Source: Pogostemon cablin (Eukaryota > Streptophyta > Magnoliopsida > Lamiales > Lamiaceae). Taken from it: a DNA stretch of 64,000 nt. Position numbers and translations under genes: made by a program. Below are positions 45,371 through 57,220 of the stretch, piece by piece (the first letter of the stretch is position 1; each line of letters opens with the position of its first letter). Location of the stretch: assembly GCA_023678885.1 (NCBI GenBank), contig CM042979.1, forward strand, positions 20,141,513 through 20,205,512. The letters run 5' to 3'. The notes under the pieces were generated by a model, which was not told where the DNA came from, did no database searches, and worked only from the letters and a program-made list of their open reading frames with translations.

Positions 45371-45469
45371 GTAATATTTTTACGGTTACCATTCAGTCTA
45401 TCAAATCAAAAAAATACAATGTTACTACGGTTTACTGTACTAATATAGATCTCACGTAACATGCTATCA

Positions 45470-45820
45470 AGACATAAGAAGTGAATGCTGATATTATTCT
45501 ACTAATATTCTATGGGTAACAGAAAATACAGAATGCTAATATTGATAATATTCCACTAATATTCTAGTGCTAACAGAAAATACAGAAAGCTAATATTGAT
45601 AATATTCCACTAATATTCTATGGCTAACTGAATACACAAAAAGCTAATATTGCTTTATGGCTAACATGCTTTCAAGACATAGAAAAACAAAGAAATAAAT
45701 GCTGATAATATTCTACTAATATTCTATGACTAACAGAAAACATAGTTGCTTACGCTAATATGCTTCCAAGACATAATAAGAATAATAACATAAAACACAG
45801 AAAACATAGTTGCTTACGCC
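45470..45820. repeat. TAATATTCTATGGCTAACAG minisatellite, target of element C
   Basis: Four to five units of roughly 60-65 bp with GATAATATTCYACTAATATT and GGCTAACAGAAAATACAG. The array is interrupted by element C: the unit at 45765-45785 (ATGCTTCCAAGACATAATAAG) reappears at 57226-57246 on the other side. Confidence 0.85.
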
Positions 45821-46578
45821 TGATGAGCATTTTCTTTGCATGCAAAATTAATCCCCAAGTATGAAGGATATCAATTGCAGCTTAACCAAGCAACCAAGTT
45901 AAATATCAAACCCAAAGGACGGGCGTATTATCAATTTAATTATTTATTAAATTAATTAAGATGAATTGTGGAATTATTAACTACTAAACAATTAATTAAA
46001 ATAACAAATAAAATAAATTAAACACTAGAAGAATACGAAAGTGAATCAAGTATGGAGAATAGGTAGCCCTAGGGTAATCCGATTTCACTCATTAATTTCC
46101 TTTTCATGTATCAATATCCGACTCTACTTTATGGAATATGGACGCATCACTAAACCATGCAAATCTACTCTATAGACACAAGTAAATAAGCGTGTATCAC
46201 GTGTGAATAACCTTGGGGTAAGAGATAAACTTCACCCCCTTCCTAGGTACTATCAGTATCAATTATTTTCCTGGTCAATTTGTACTCTAACCCGATATGA
46301 TCTCCCTTTATAGGAACTATAAAGTTAACCTCTTTATCCTACTTATTAACCCGAAATAGATTCAATTAACAAGTATTTATATATGATAGTTCTAATGAAG
46401 CTTCGAAGTCCCCTCACTTAGAATCATAACATGAAATCATGTTCAGCAGTGAACGTGCTCAATCAATAACCAAGATGACATTCAGACTCTATTCAACAGT
46501 TAATGATGCACAAAACGACTCTGAATATGGATTAAAATGCATAATCATAAATAAAATAATTCCACAAGTGGTGAGACT
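45821..46578 (-). repeat. Element C 3' LTR, left part
   Basis: Starts TGATGAGCATTTTCTTTGC and aligns with 55262-56020. It is broken at about 46578 by element F and resumes at 50205. Flank ACGCC (45816-45820) pairs with ATGCC (57216-57220), a 4 of 5 target duplication. Confidence 0.88.
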
Positions 46579-46710
46579 TACCTTCACACTTCAAATCAAG
46601 CACTTCTCGTATCATCAATATACATTTTCCTCACGAGCACAATCAACCTACACACCAAAAAATGGAAGAAAACTAAATCAAAGCAATTAAATGAAAGCAT
46701 TAAAATAAAC

Positions 46711-46728
46711 GATGGGTTGCCTCCCATC
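46711..46728 (-). other. Stem-loop downstream of the element F frame
   Basis: GATGGG (46711-46716) and CCCATC (46723-46728) enclose TTGCCT. Element A has GTGGG/CCCAC with the same loop at 2162-2177. Confidence 0.5.
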
Positions 46729-46773
46729 TAGCGCTAAGTTTAACGTCTTCAAGCCGGATGCATAATTAAACTT

Positions 46774-48408
46774 TTAAGCTCCACAAAAATTCATCGCATC
46801 AACATCCTTCATCTTCACTTTAAACTTTCTTTTTGCACTCTTCTTGTCCGTTATGACCTTATCCCCCTTCCTACTAACAAGAATTGACATTCCGTGAGAG
46901 TCATAGAACGAACACTTCTTTTTCCTGCATGAGAAACAATCTTCTTCTTTGTCGAGTTTCCATTCAATATCCGAAACTTCATCCCTATCAAATTCAACAT
47001 AAGAAAGATTAGACTTTTCAATTTTCACACAATTTTCCACAATAGGAATCAAAGCTTCTAAGTAATAAGATTGTTCAATCTTCTCAAACTCATCCGGAGG
47101 CACATTTTGGGGCTTAAGATATGACTCATCCTTTCCTCCTTGATGGCATGATAATCTATCATTTTTATCCTCCGAGCTCCATGAGACTTTCTCTTTTTCC
47201 TCATCTTCACTAGATCTTTCAGTTGTAAAGAAATTTTTTCCAATAGTAAGTGGGACTCGAGGCTCCGTTTCCACACCAAGTACCACAAAATCAACCGAGA
47301 AGACTGTCTCATTCACCTTAACCACCACATCTTCCACCTTTCCTAAAGATAGAATAAAAGATCCATTTTTCCCCTGTAGACAAGTTGTGGTAGGCTTGAG
47401 TTCTCCCATATCAAGGCTTCTATAAGTAGAATAAGGTATCACATTTTCAATCATCTCTAAGTCACACCTTGCATTAAGAGTTCCTTTTCCTTCTATTTCA
47501 CAAGGCACTACATCCTTCCCAATGTCCTCCACTTTTGTAGAACACTCTTCATGCATAGATTTGACTTCTTTATCTTTTACCTTACCCTCCTCCATCTTTT
47601 TCTTTTTCAAAGCAACATAAATCTCAAACTCTTCTCTCTTTTCTTCTTTAACACATCTTTGAGGAAAAGGAATAGGATCAAGAGTAATCGGAATGCCCCA
47701 ATAATCACATTCAAACTTTTCTACACGCATTGCTTCTTTCGGCACTCTTTCTTTCTTCCTTCTCCATTTTGACTTGTGCTCCATGTCCTTTCCTTCTACA
47801 TACACTTCTCCAACCAAATTTACCTCTTTCTTTTCTTTCTTAGCCTTTAAGAGCTCTTCATCACTCGAGTCTTTATTATCCCCCGAACACTCTTCTACCT
47901 CTAACTCTTCTTCAGTCTTCTCATCAAAATTCTCCATTTCGCGAAGAGTGTTCCGTTCACTTATCATTTGACTCATTCGACTCTCTAGGGCCTTAAGCCT
48001 CCTATTATTTTCTTCTTCCTCTTTCTTCCTCTCTTCTCGTCTTTCTTCAAGCATTTTCATCATTTGATTTAATTGATCTTGTAAGGAAGGTCTGCTTTCA
48101 TCGTATGGTGGACACTCTTCTTGGAAATTCTCTTGAACATACCCATTTTGCATACACGCTCCATTCCCCATTTGATAATTGGGCATGCTCCACACTTGTC
48201 CACTATTAAAGTTGGAAGTAGGCATTGAATAGACATTTTGAGACTCATAGTTTGAAAGGCTTGGTTGAATGCTTGTAGAGAAGAAATTATTGTAAGAACT
48301 TGATGGAGTGTAAGTGTATCCTTGATATGGTTGGCATGTATTCTCATTAGAAGATCGTTGCCATCCCCCATTTCCTCCATTATTGTAGAATTGGTCAAAG
48401 TTCATCAT
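46774..48408 (-). CDS. Element F protein: gag linker, coiled coil and degenerate retropepsin
   Basis: A 544-residue frame starts with an Asn/Gly/Ser-rich segment like the linker after capsid in A, then a coiled coil (about residues 105-150, QMMKMLEERREERKKEEEE), an acidic and Lys-rich middle with WGIPITLDPIPFPQR, and a retropepsin-like fold at about 310-400 (STYRSLDMGELKPTTTCLQG, VVVKVNETVFSVDFVVLG, RVPLTIGKNFF). The protease active site, CDLGAS in A, reads CDLEMI here, so catalysis is unlikely. The C-terminus (WKLDKEE, VITDKKSAKRKFKVKMKD) matches the gag tails of B and C. The frame is open although the enzyme is dead, which hints at a retained structural role. Confidence 0.8.
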   Translation of the reverse strand: MMNFDQFYNNGGNGGWQRSSNENTCQPYQGYTYTPSSSYNNFFSTSIQPSLSNYESQNVYSMPTSNFNSGQVWSMPNYQMGNGACMQNGYVQENFQEECPPYDESRPSLQDQLNQMMKMLEERREERKKEEEENNRRLKALESRMSQMISERNTLREMENFDEKTEEELEVEECSGDNKDSSDEELLKAKKEKKEVNLVGEVYVEGKDMEHKSKWRRKKERVPKEAMRVEKFECDYWGIPITLDPIPFPQRCVKEEKREEFEIYVALKKKKMEEGKVKDKEVKSMHEECSTKVEDIGKDVVPCEIEGKGTLNARCDLEMIENVIPYSTYRSLDMGELKPTTTCLQGKNGSFILSLGKVEDVVVKVNETVFSVDFVVLGVETEPRVPLTIGKNFFTTERSSEDEEKEKVSWSSEDKNDRLSCHQGGKDESYLKPQNVPPDEFEKIEQSYYLEALIPIVENCVKIEKSNLSYVEFDRDEVSDIEWKLDKEEDCFSCRKKKCSFYDSHGMSILVSRKGDKVITDKKSAKRKFKVKMKDVDAMNFCGA

Positions 48409-48602
48409 CTCTTTAAGTCACCTTCTACAACTTTCTACACTTGCTATTTTTGGTTTTGCTCCTTCTCCACTTCTTTCAAGATTGATGTACCTATCAAGAA
48501 GAACAAGTTAGAACAAAATTTTCAAAATAAATATAAAAGCAAAAATAAAAAAATATCCTAAGTAGAGCTAGCAAATTCAAACACGTTACACCGAAGCCTT
48601 TC

Positions 48603-48620
48603 TCCCCGGCAACGACGCCA
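48603..48620 (-). promoter_or_regulatory. Primer-binding site of element F
   Basis: Plus strand TCCCCGGCAACGACGCCA, one mismatch from the tRNA-Asp 3' end. Confidence 0.85.
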
Positions 48621-50204
48621 TGAACTTAGTCTCAATTTTGGTACAAATTGATAAGAGTAAGTGTACTCTATCGTTGTGTGTAGACGTGGTGACCAAGTGC
48701 AAAATTTATAATATCGAACCCAAGGGAGAAAGTGATGTATCCATATTCGAAAGATGTTTCACTCTAGAAGGACTAATCAATAAAAAGAGGGAGTGATTAA
48801 TACTACAAACTACCTAAGAAAGCAATTAAAGGATATAACATGTACAAATGAGATGGATAATGGGCGAAGGTGAACAATCTAAGAAGTATGTAAGGCTAAT
48901 AACATTCATGGAAAAGGCTTATGTAGACTCACACACACACATGCATTGAAGGTTTTCATGTTATGATACTAAGGGCACTCAAAGAGTGTCTCCAATCCTC
49001 ACTCTTCCTATAGGTACTTACGGATATTAATATACCGGTATAGAGATATTATCACGAAGAATTTTCTCTAGTAGGCAGGGATGTTTTCCTAGTGTTCCCT
49101 TTCTAAGGTCAAGTGAAAATTGGCTTGGTTCCCCTCATCATATCAAACACTCTCACAAGTAATTATCAATAATGTCCTATCATGAGGTTCTAAGTACATG
49201 AAGGTTATGGCCAAACTCCCCACATACTTAACATAGTCATCTTATGCAATCAATGATTCAATTAAACCACTAAACATAATATTGGAATGACCATCCTAAC
49301 ACTATGAATAGAGAATCTAATCACACAAATCATACATAAAATGAGAATAAGCATTCATGATAGAAAATATTCATAACAATCATTTCATCAAACATGTGGT
49401 GTGCAAAATTTACATAATCCCTAACCAATCATATTGCTATCCTCACATGAGGACTAGCCACTACAAATCACAATAAAATCAATACAATCCATGTCTTGCT
49501 CCACTTGAGCAAAATAATGAAGAAAATCACAAATTAAAGGTTGATTGATTTCCCTTTTGAAGTTGGCCTTATCTTCCTTCAACATGCTCAAATCTTCACT
49601 TCTTGATGTTCTTCCATTCTTAGATTGGTGGTTTGGTGAAATAGATGGATGGAAGTGAGAAAATCAAGAGGAATGGAATGAAGATGAAGATGGAGGAATG
49701 GAGGATGGATGGAGATGAGGATGGATGAAGATGAGGATGGATGAAGATGGGTTGGGTGCAACCCAAAACCCTTGATTTCTACCTTCAAGTGGTGATATTA
49801 GGGATATTTATACCCCCTCAACACACCTAGAAATCGCTCACAGGTGAAAACACGACTTTTGACTGATTTGCAGAAAAACATGGGCGTGTTTTTATGCACT
49901 TGCCCGTATTTTTCTGAAAAATTTCGAAGTTCTGTAAGTTTTGGCACTGGCAGAAAAACACGGGCACTACATAAAAATACCGGTGTGTTTTTATGTATTT
50001 TGGCCAATTTTCAATTTTCTTCAACTTTCTCCTTTCTTCATGCTTTTTATCACCATTTATCCTCATAATCACCTATTCAAAGACATGAAAATCATCATCA
50101 TCAATTTCCCAAAATACAATATAAAAAGATACAAAAATAAGAAACAAAAAGACGAAAACACACACAAAAATGATATAAAATTTAGGTGAAAATAGCGACG
50201 ATCA
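48621..50204 (-). repeat. Element F 5' LTR
   Basis: About 1.58 kb from the primer site to GCGACGATCA on the plus strand (TGATCGTCGC on the minus strand). A TATA box GGTATAAATATCCC lies at about 49801-49814. Upstream in U3, 49868-49998 holds the inverted pair CAGAAAAACATGGGC and GCCCGTATTTTTCTG plus a further copy of AAAAACACGGGC, the counterpart of the GGTCGA arrays in the other families. A (GGATGAAGAT)-like run is at 49675-49750. Confidence 0.75.
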
Positions 50205-51356
50205 AGTATGCACATAAAAGTTCAATTAATTCATAAAAACCTTCAAAACTCTAGATCTGTCAAAACGGTTCTAGCCCATGATGTTGCGAAGAACAATCAT
50301 GGGTGTTGGATAGATCTTACCCATATGTCTTGAAAATACTAGATAAATTAGAAAATGAATAAAACCATAGATGTGGGCGTCGTCGCGTCCTTCTCTATTT
50401 TGAATCCTCCTCTTGATTCTCCTTTTGATTCAGTAGATGAATCTTCACAGTGATGGATGGGTGAAGGAAAGGATGGGGATGATGGTTGATCACCCCCCCT
50501 TGTGGGTGGTGTAGGATGATTATATTGCGGTACTTCCTTGGTGTGATCCGCATCCCCTTTTATACTTATAAGCTCTCCTTATGGACCTTGGATGGGCTTT
50601 TTTAGACGAAAGCATGCAGATACACGCACTGCGAGTGTAAAAATCGCTCAGATCTGGAAAATTCACAACCTAGCTCGACCAAAGTGGTTCTGGTCGAGCT
50701 ACGGTTGAGCTGCGTGTCTATAAACTGAAACTTTATCTTCTCGTCTAGCTAGACTTGTCTGCTATAGTTTGACCAAAATGGGTTGGTCGAGCTACGATCG
50801 AGCTGCATGTGCAGTCTCACCGTTTCGCACATAACTTCTACATCCAAACTCCGACTTGAGTGATTCTTGCGCGCACACGGTCCTCTCTTCCTTTGCTTTC
50901 TATCATTTTAAAGAACTCACAAAAACTAAATCATTTAAAGGTGTAACAAGTCATGCAAAGTGACACAGTCATGCTGAGTAGGAACAGCTGGCGCGATGTC
51001 ACAATTTTTATCATAACTTTCTCGTTTAGACTCTGATTGAAGTGTTTCTTACGCCAAAACGACCCTCTCTCCTGTGGATTTCCAATGGTGTATTACACTT
51101 TGAGTTTAAAGCTCCAAAAGAACACAAAAAATTACACGAGTTGAACGTGTGTTTTTCAGCATTCTTGCACAAGTTGCACCTTTTCTCCAACTCGGAACTA
51201 TTGATCCTTTTTCCACCTAAAATACAATAAAACACCTTAAACGCACCTTTTTCTCAAATATATTGAATATAAGACACTTGTGCTAATATATGACAATAAT
51301 TCTCGTAAAAAGGTGTTAAATTGAACACTAAAACACGCTTATTATAACTCTCATCA
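50205..51356 (-). repeat. Element C 3' LTR, right part
   Basis: Resumes the LTR begun at 45821 and ends CTCTCATCA at 51356, followed by a polypurine tract. TATA box GTATAAAAGGGG near 50564-50576. U3 carries AGCTCGACCA and TGGTCGAGCT arms (50673-50700 and 50760-50800). Confidence 0.88.
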
Positions 51357-51999
51357 ATCCCTCAAACTTACCCGTTGTTCGTCCCGAGGCAAAAAAATAA
51401 AAATAAAGAGAAAGAGAGTAAGAAAATTAGTAGGGAAATAAGGACGATGACCAATACCCCATTCAAAATACAATGGTCCTCAACTTAGGTCATGCAACTT
51501 TTATTACGTGTAATAATCAATTTATAGCATACAAGATAAGACAATCACCACCAATCAAATGCTCCATTCACATGTTCTCATGGGAAGTATATATCACTCG
51601 CACTTAAGTATAAAAGATGTACAGTTATGGGTTAAGGTGTTTACGCTCAGAATCAATTCAAGTGCGTGCGTAACCATAAGCTTGCCCATTATCTCAACTC
51701 TCCTTTTACTTGTAGCTAGCTAATCATGGATCAAAAAGGTCTTTTATTTGGTTGTAATGTAGGCTCTTTGGAAAAGGTAGGAAATATATGGATAAGTGAC
51801 TCAAAAAAATCAGATCGATCAAGCGGCCATCTCTCTCAATCTTTATTTTTCCTCATCACTTTCTATTCAAGCACAACATTCTCATCAAACTATCCCATCT
51901 TTCTCCTTCAAGCACAACATTTTCTTTCCGAACTTTTTCTAGCTCTTCAACTCCATCATTCTCCTTTTTTTTACTTTTTTTCCTTCTTTTTTTTTTCTC

Positions 52000-52110
52000 G
52001 AGGTACCAGTTTCAGGCACTACCTCTTCCATCCTCTATAGGGTACTAGATTTAAGCACTATCCTAGGGTGTTTATTTCCATGGAATACTAGATTTAAGCA
52101 CTACTCCAAG
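52000..52110 (-). other. Three 14-nt-loop hairpins, element C
   Basis: Arms GAGGTA/TACCTC (52000-52005, 52020-52025) are perfect. TAGGGTA/TATCCTA (52038-52044, 52059-52065) and TGGAATA/TACTCCA (about 52081-52108) each carry one mismatch. Loop sequences match those of element A. Confidence 0.75.
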
Positions 52111-53051
52111 AATTTTCCTTTTCATCCTCAAGACTCTTCTTTCATCATTCTTATCATCCCTCAAATCACCACTTTCTTCAATTAAGCTATATTGGCTATC
52201 AAAATAATGGATTTAAAAAGGCACAACGTGCTGACTAGGGATTTAATAAATTCAAGTAAAGTATATGGGAAAAGATGAGCTATAAATCAAAGATGGCCTA
52301 ATATCATTTATGTAATCCGCTAGACTAATCTTGAATATTCAAGGAGACTCAAGGTAAATTCTAGAATACACGCACAAGAACGATACTCACTAGAAAAGAA
52401 AATATCATGTGTTTATGTATCATGATCAACAAGGCTCAAAATCTCACATGGGTTTTTAACAAGTAACAGAGCACTTTTCATGGTAAGTAATATCCCACAA
52501 GTACACATAAAATTTCATATAAAAAATTAACAATATAACTCAAGTACACTTCCTTCATCAATTTCAAAGGCATATGAATTTCAGGCACAATTAAAAAATA
52601 TAAGCTCATATGGATCTCCAAAATAGAAACTCAATCCTTTTACTCTCATAAATTAAAAGCACATATAAAAATTAGAATAAGGAAATGAGGACACTTGATT
52701 TCTCCTTCAAATTATGCAAGAGCTCCTCGAGTTGTTCAACTCGGTCAGGTCTCGTCTTGCCACTCTAGTACCTTTTTCTATCATCAAAACTCAAGCACAC
52801 CTCATCATCATATGATTCATCAATAACAAAATAGGAGACACCAGAAAAATTAAAAAGACAAAAAATCAAAAACTCGACTACTAACACTAGGAAACACAAA
52901 CACGACACACTAAATATTAGGTAAGTTGCAAAAAAATCGACATATCAACATCAATTAAAATATTAATATACCGCAAAAATCAACCCCCTAACAAACAAAC
53001 AACCAACGAAAGGAAAGATTATACCCTTAGTGCTCATAAGATGAGATAAGT

Positions 53052-53098
53052 ACATCACACCCCCCGAACTTAGTAAAAACGTAAGTCAAAACTAAGTT
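53052..53098 (-). other. Internal polypurine tract plus stem-loop, element C
   Basis: Minus-strand AAGTTCGGGGGGTGTGATG overlaps AACTTAGT (53067-53074), paired with ACTAAGTT (53091-53098). Confidence 0.6.
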
Positions 53099-53255
53099 TA
53101 AAAAGAGATATAATTGCCGAAGCGTGAGCACCTTAAATATAAAAAATTCCTCACTCACACAAAAGAAATAATAAAGCAATAAAACGGAAGGGCAAACCCC
53201 CAACAGGCGCTCATATTTAACATCGGATAGTCACGACGGTATTCAGCTTTGTATA

Positions 53256-55088
53256 CTACTCGATCGGAGGACGGTCTTCTCGCATCCTCACCTTCAAGTA
53301 CTTTCTTTTCCTCTTCTTGTCTACACTCAGCACCTCAACTTTTTTGGTCATAAAAATATGATCCTCAGAATTTCCTTCCTCCCATGGCTGTCTAAAGTCC
53401 TCATTGTCAATCTTCCACTCAAATTTAGAATCAGATGTCCTACTAAAATTAAGATTAAACAAGTTAGAAACCACATCTATGCTCTTGCATGATTGAGTCT
53501 CCATGGTCATCTTCATTGCTTGATTGCTTGACATGAATGGTTGATTGAATGGACCTCCTGGCGAGACTGCACAAAAATGGGAGCCAGATGGTGCTGCTCG
53601 ACCGTAGCTCGACCAGGGTAGTACGGTCGATCTAGGTGGTACTGGTTGTGCTGGGTCCTTAAAAATGGAATCTGTCTGTTCAGTTTAGAAAGTGGTGGCT
53701 CGACCATAACTTGACCAGAGTGGTCTGGTCGAGCTGGAAAGTGTTGGTTGAGGTGGGGTTCTATAAACTGAACACGTCTTTTTGGCTCAATAGTAGGCAG
53801 CTTGACCGTAGCTCGAACAGTGATGTCTGGTGGAGCTGAAACATGTTGGTCGAGCTGCGAGTCCAAAAACAGAGTATCGTTTCTCTATTCTGAGAAGTGT
53901 TGCTTGACCATGGCTCAACCAAGGGGCTTGGTCGAGCTGCGATCGAGCTAGGACGTACTATCTTTGTTTTCGCCCACCGGCTTCATCGAACCTTTGTACT
54001 GAATTCTGGACCTTAACGTGATGGCTTTGCACTCTTTCGGGTTCGTTATGCCTTGAGATGGGAACTTTTCTTTCTCCAACGTCTGCATCAGCTGATTCAC
54101 ATTCCTGGTCATCTGCCCCATAATTAGAGTAAGCTCCTTCAACTACTTAGATAAATCTGCATGGCTAGCATTCAAGCTAGCTTCGATGCGGTCAACCCTT
54201 GCATCATTCTTTGCCATGTATTGATTGAAGGTATCTTCGACACTCTTCACTTCTTGCTGCTGCATACTAGACCCCCCTTTGTGTCAACTCTCTAATCTGC
54301 TTCTTCTGGGATTCTAGTAGCATGTTGATGTTATCTAGACTAGAGATGATCTCATCGTCCCTATTCAGCTTCACCACTTGATGTTCAACCTGTGCTACCT
54401 TGCTAAATACATATGTTCCTCTTATTCTTTCCATAGGCCAGTCACGTGAATTCTTAGAGATGTCTTCAAACAATTTTTCTGCTTCAAATGCTGTCTTAGA
54501 TAACAGCGCTCTTCTTGATGAAGCATTAATAAGAACACGTTACTCACAATTCAATCTATAGTAAAAGAAGCTTATGTATTGAGCCTTAGACATCCCATGT
54601 TGTGGGCACCTCCTGAGCATGTCTTTAAACCTATCCCACGCCTCATGAAATTTCTCACTCTGATTCATAACAAATTGGGTGATTTCTTGCTTCATTCTAA
54701 ACACTTTAGAGGGTGGCATGTTTCTCTCCAAGAACTTCTGCTACAGTTGGTCCCATGTAATGCAATATGTGGCATCAAGAGTCTCATACCAAGCTTCTGC
54801 ACTATCAATCAAAGAGAACTTGAATAGGGCGATCCGTCTAGCATTATCATTAGCTCAAGCACCCTTCTGAGTGTTCGCTTAACCAAAGAATCTTTTTAGA
54901 TGCTGATATGGATCTTCAAAGAAACCTCCAGAAAAGAGATTATTTTCTACCATGTTGATAAAAGCGGGATGTATCTCAAAATCATCATCTTTCCCCCTTG
55001 CTCCTATCAACCCCATGTTGCCAATTCCATTGTTCGTGAAAATTTCACGTATGGCAACATTATTCGGATTCTGCCTTGCTCCGGCCAT
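53256..55088 (-). pseudogene. Element C gag (gag-only element), heavily decayed
   Basis: Pieces of one gag gene follow in order from ATG 55088: MAGARQNPNN and FEDPYQHLKRFFG; a capsid block at 54540-54731 with FHEAWDRFKDMLRRCPQHGM; 54267-54473 (SRDWPMER); 53948-54142 (TLIMGQMTRNVNQL); a repeat region 53513-53866; and a tail 53256-53534 (EWKIDNEDFRQPWEEG, KRKRKYLKVRMRED). Stops and shifts separate them. The layout is the same as in B, without protease, RT or integrase. The purine run after ARG keeps the frame here, unlike in B and the copy at 26278. Confidence 0.85.
53595..53955. repeat. GCTCGACC/GGTCGAGC repeats inside the gag of C
   Basis: Four units of about 90-100 bp with GCTCGACC twice then GGTCGAGCT twice. 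Spacers include TCTATAAACTGAA at 53760-53772, also present in the LTR array of the same element (50727-50739 and, as TCTATAAATTGAA, 56578-56590). This ties the gag repeats and the LTR repeats to a common origin. Confidence 0.85.
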
Positions 55089-55237
55089 ATTTGACTCAGT
55101 GTGTTATTCATTCTTTTCCTCCTCTCCTTTTCCCAGTGCACAAGTACCTCAGAAAAATTCAAGGTTAGATAGAAATAAATAATCACAAATAAAAGTCTTA
55201 ATCAACTAGAAATAAATAAAATCAATAATAGCAACCA

Positions 55238-55255
55238 TCCCTGGCAACGGCACCA
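55238..55255 (-). promoter_or_regulatory. Damaged primer-binding site of element C
   Basis: TCCCTGGCAACGGCACCA on the plus strand differs at two bases from the tRNA-Asp 3' end, both C to T or G to A changes. Confidence 0.85.
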
Positions 55256-55261
55256 AAAACT

Positions 55262-57215
55262 TGATGAGCGTTTTCTTTGCACACAAAATTAATCCCCAAG
55301 TATGAAGGATATGAATTGCAGCTTAAGCAAGCGACTAAGTTAAATATCGAACCCAAAGGACAGCATATTATCGATTTAATTATTTATTAAATTAATTAAG
55401 ACGAATTGTGGCAATAAAATTGAGATATAAAATTATTAACTACTAAACAAGTAATTAAAATAATAAATAAAATAAATTAAACACTAGAAGAATACGAAAG
55501 TGAATCAAGTATGGAGAATAGGTAGCCCTAGGTAATCCAGTTTCACTCATTAATTTCCCTTTCGTGTATCAATGTCCAACTCTTCCTTATGGAATATGGA
55601 CGCATCAGTAAACCATGCAAATCTACTCTATAGACACAAGTAAATAAGCATGTAACACGTGTGAATAACCTTGGAGCAAGAGATATACTTCACCCCCTTT
55701 TCTAGGTACTATCAGTATCAATTATTTCCCTGGCTAATTGGTACTCTAACCCGATATGATCTCCCTTTATAGGTACTATAAAGTTAACCTCTTTATCCTA
55801 CTTATTAACCCGAATTATATTCAATTAATAAGTATTTATATATGATAGTTCTAATAAAGTTTCGGAGTCCCCTCACTTAGAATCATAACATGAAATCCTG
55901 TTCAGCAGTGAACGCGCTCAATCAATAACCAAGATGAACATTCAGACTCTATTTAATAGTTAATGATGCACAAAATAACTCTGAATATGGATTAAAAACA
56001 CTTAATCATATATAAAATAATTCCACAAGAAGTGTTGTATGGAGTATACACACGAAAGTTCAATTAATTCATAAAAACCTTCAAAACCCTATATATGCCA
56101 AAACGGTTCTAGCCCATGATGTTGCGAAGAACAATCATGGGTGTTGGATAGATCTTACCAATATGTCTTAAAAATATAAGATAAATTAGAAAATGAATAA
56201 AACCATAGATGTGGGCGTCGTCGCATCCTTCTCCATCTTGAATCCTCATCTTGGTTCTCCTCTTGATTCAGCAGACGAATCTTCACAGTGATGGATGGAT
56301 GAAGGAAAGGATGTGGATGATGGTTGGGGGGTGATTCCCCCTTGTGGGTGGTGTAAGATGATTGTGTTGCTGTACTGCCTTGGTGTGATCTGCATCCCCT
56401 TTTATACTTGTAAGCTCTCCTTATGGGCCTTGGATGGGCTTTTTTAGACAAAAACATGTAGATACATGCACTGGGGGTGTAAAAACCGCTCAGATCTGGA
56501 AAATTCGCAACCTAGCTCGACCAAAGTAGTTCTGATTGAGCTAGAAGGCCTTGGTCGAGCTATGGTCGAGCTGCGTGTCTATAAATTGAAACTTCGTATT
56601 TTTGTCTAACTAGACTTGTCTGCTGTAGCTCGACCAAAATGGCTTGGTCGAGCTACGGTCGAGTTGCATGCGCAGTCTCACCGTTTCGTGCATAACTTCC
56701 ACATCCAAACTCCGATTGAGTTATTCTTACGCTCACACAATTCTCTCTTCCTTGGCTTTTTATCCATATAAAGAAATTACAATAACTACAACATTTGAAG
56801 GTGTAACAAGTCATGAAAAATGACATAGTCGTTCTGAGTAGGAACAGCTTGAGCGACGTCACCATTTTGATCATAACTTTCTCGTTTGGACTCTGATTCA
56901 GGTGTTTCTTATGCCAAAACGACCTTCTCTCCTATAGCTTTCCAAAAATTTATGATATATCTAGTTTAGAGCTCCATACAAATATAGAAAAATTACACAA
57001 GTTGGACGTGTATTTTTCAGCATTCTTGCACAAGTTGCACCTTTTCTCCAACTCGGCATTTTTATCCTTTTTCCACCTAAAATATAATAAAATACCTCAA
57101 AAGCATATTTTTATCAAATATATTGAATATAAGATACTTGTGCTAATATATGACAACAATTCCTATAAAAAAATATTAAATTGAACACTAAAAAAGCTTA
57201 TTTTCACTCTAATCA
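55262..57215 (-). repeat. Element C 5' LTR
   Basis: 1954 bp, TGATGAGCG to CTCTAATCA on the plus strand. TATA box at about 56396-56408 (GTATAAAAGGGG on the minus strand). U3 array at 56515-56670 with AGCTCGACCA/TGGTCGAGCT arms. Flank ATGCC (57216-57220) pairs with ACGCC at 45816. Confidence 0.9.
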
Positions 57216-57220
57216 ATGCC

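Larger units (their letters stand above)
46579..50204 (-). mobile_element. Non-autonomous gypsy element F, truncated, inside the LTR of C
   Basis: It has an LTR at the right (about 48621-50204), a tRNA-Asp primer site (48603-48620) and one long reading frame, but no 3' LTR at the left, where the flanking LTR of C starts directly. Capsid, RT and integrase are missing. Orientation matches the host element. The broken left edge may come from deletion or recombination after insertion. Confidence 0.8.
51357..53255 (-). other. Element C 3' non-coding region
   Basis: No coding sequence. It aligns with the same region of B and A. It contains the hairpin cluster at 52000-52110 and the internal polypurine tract with stem-loop at 53052-53098. 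Confidence 0.8.
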
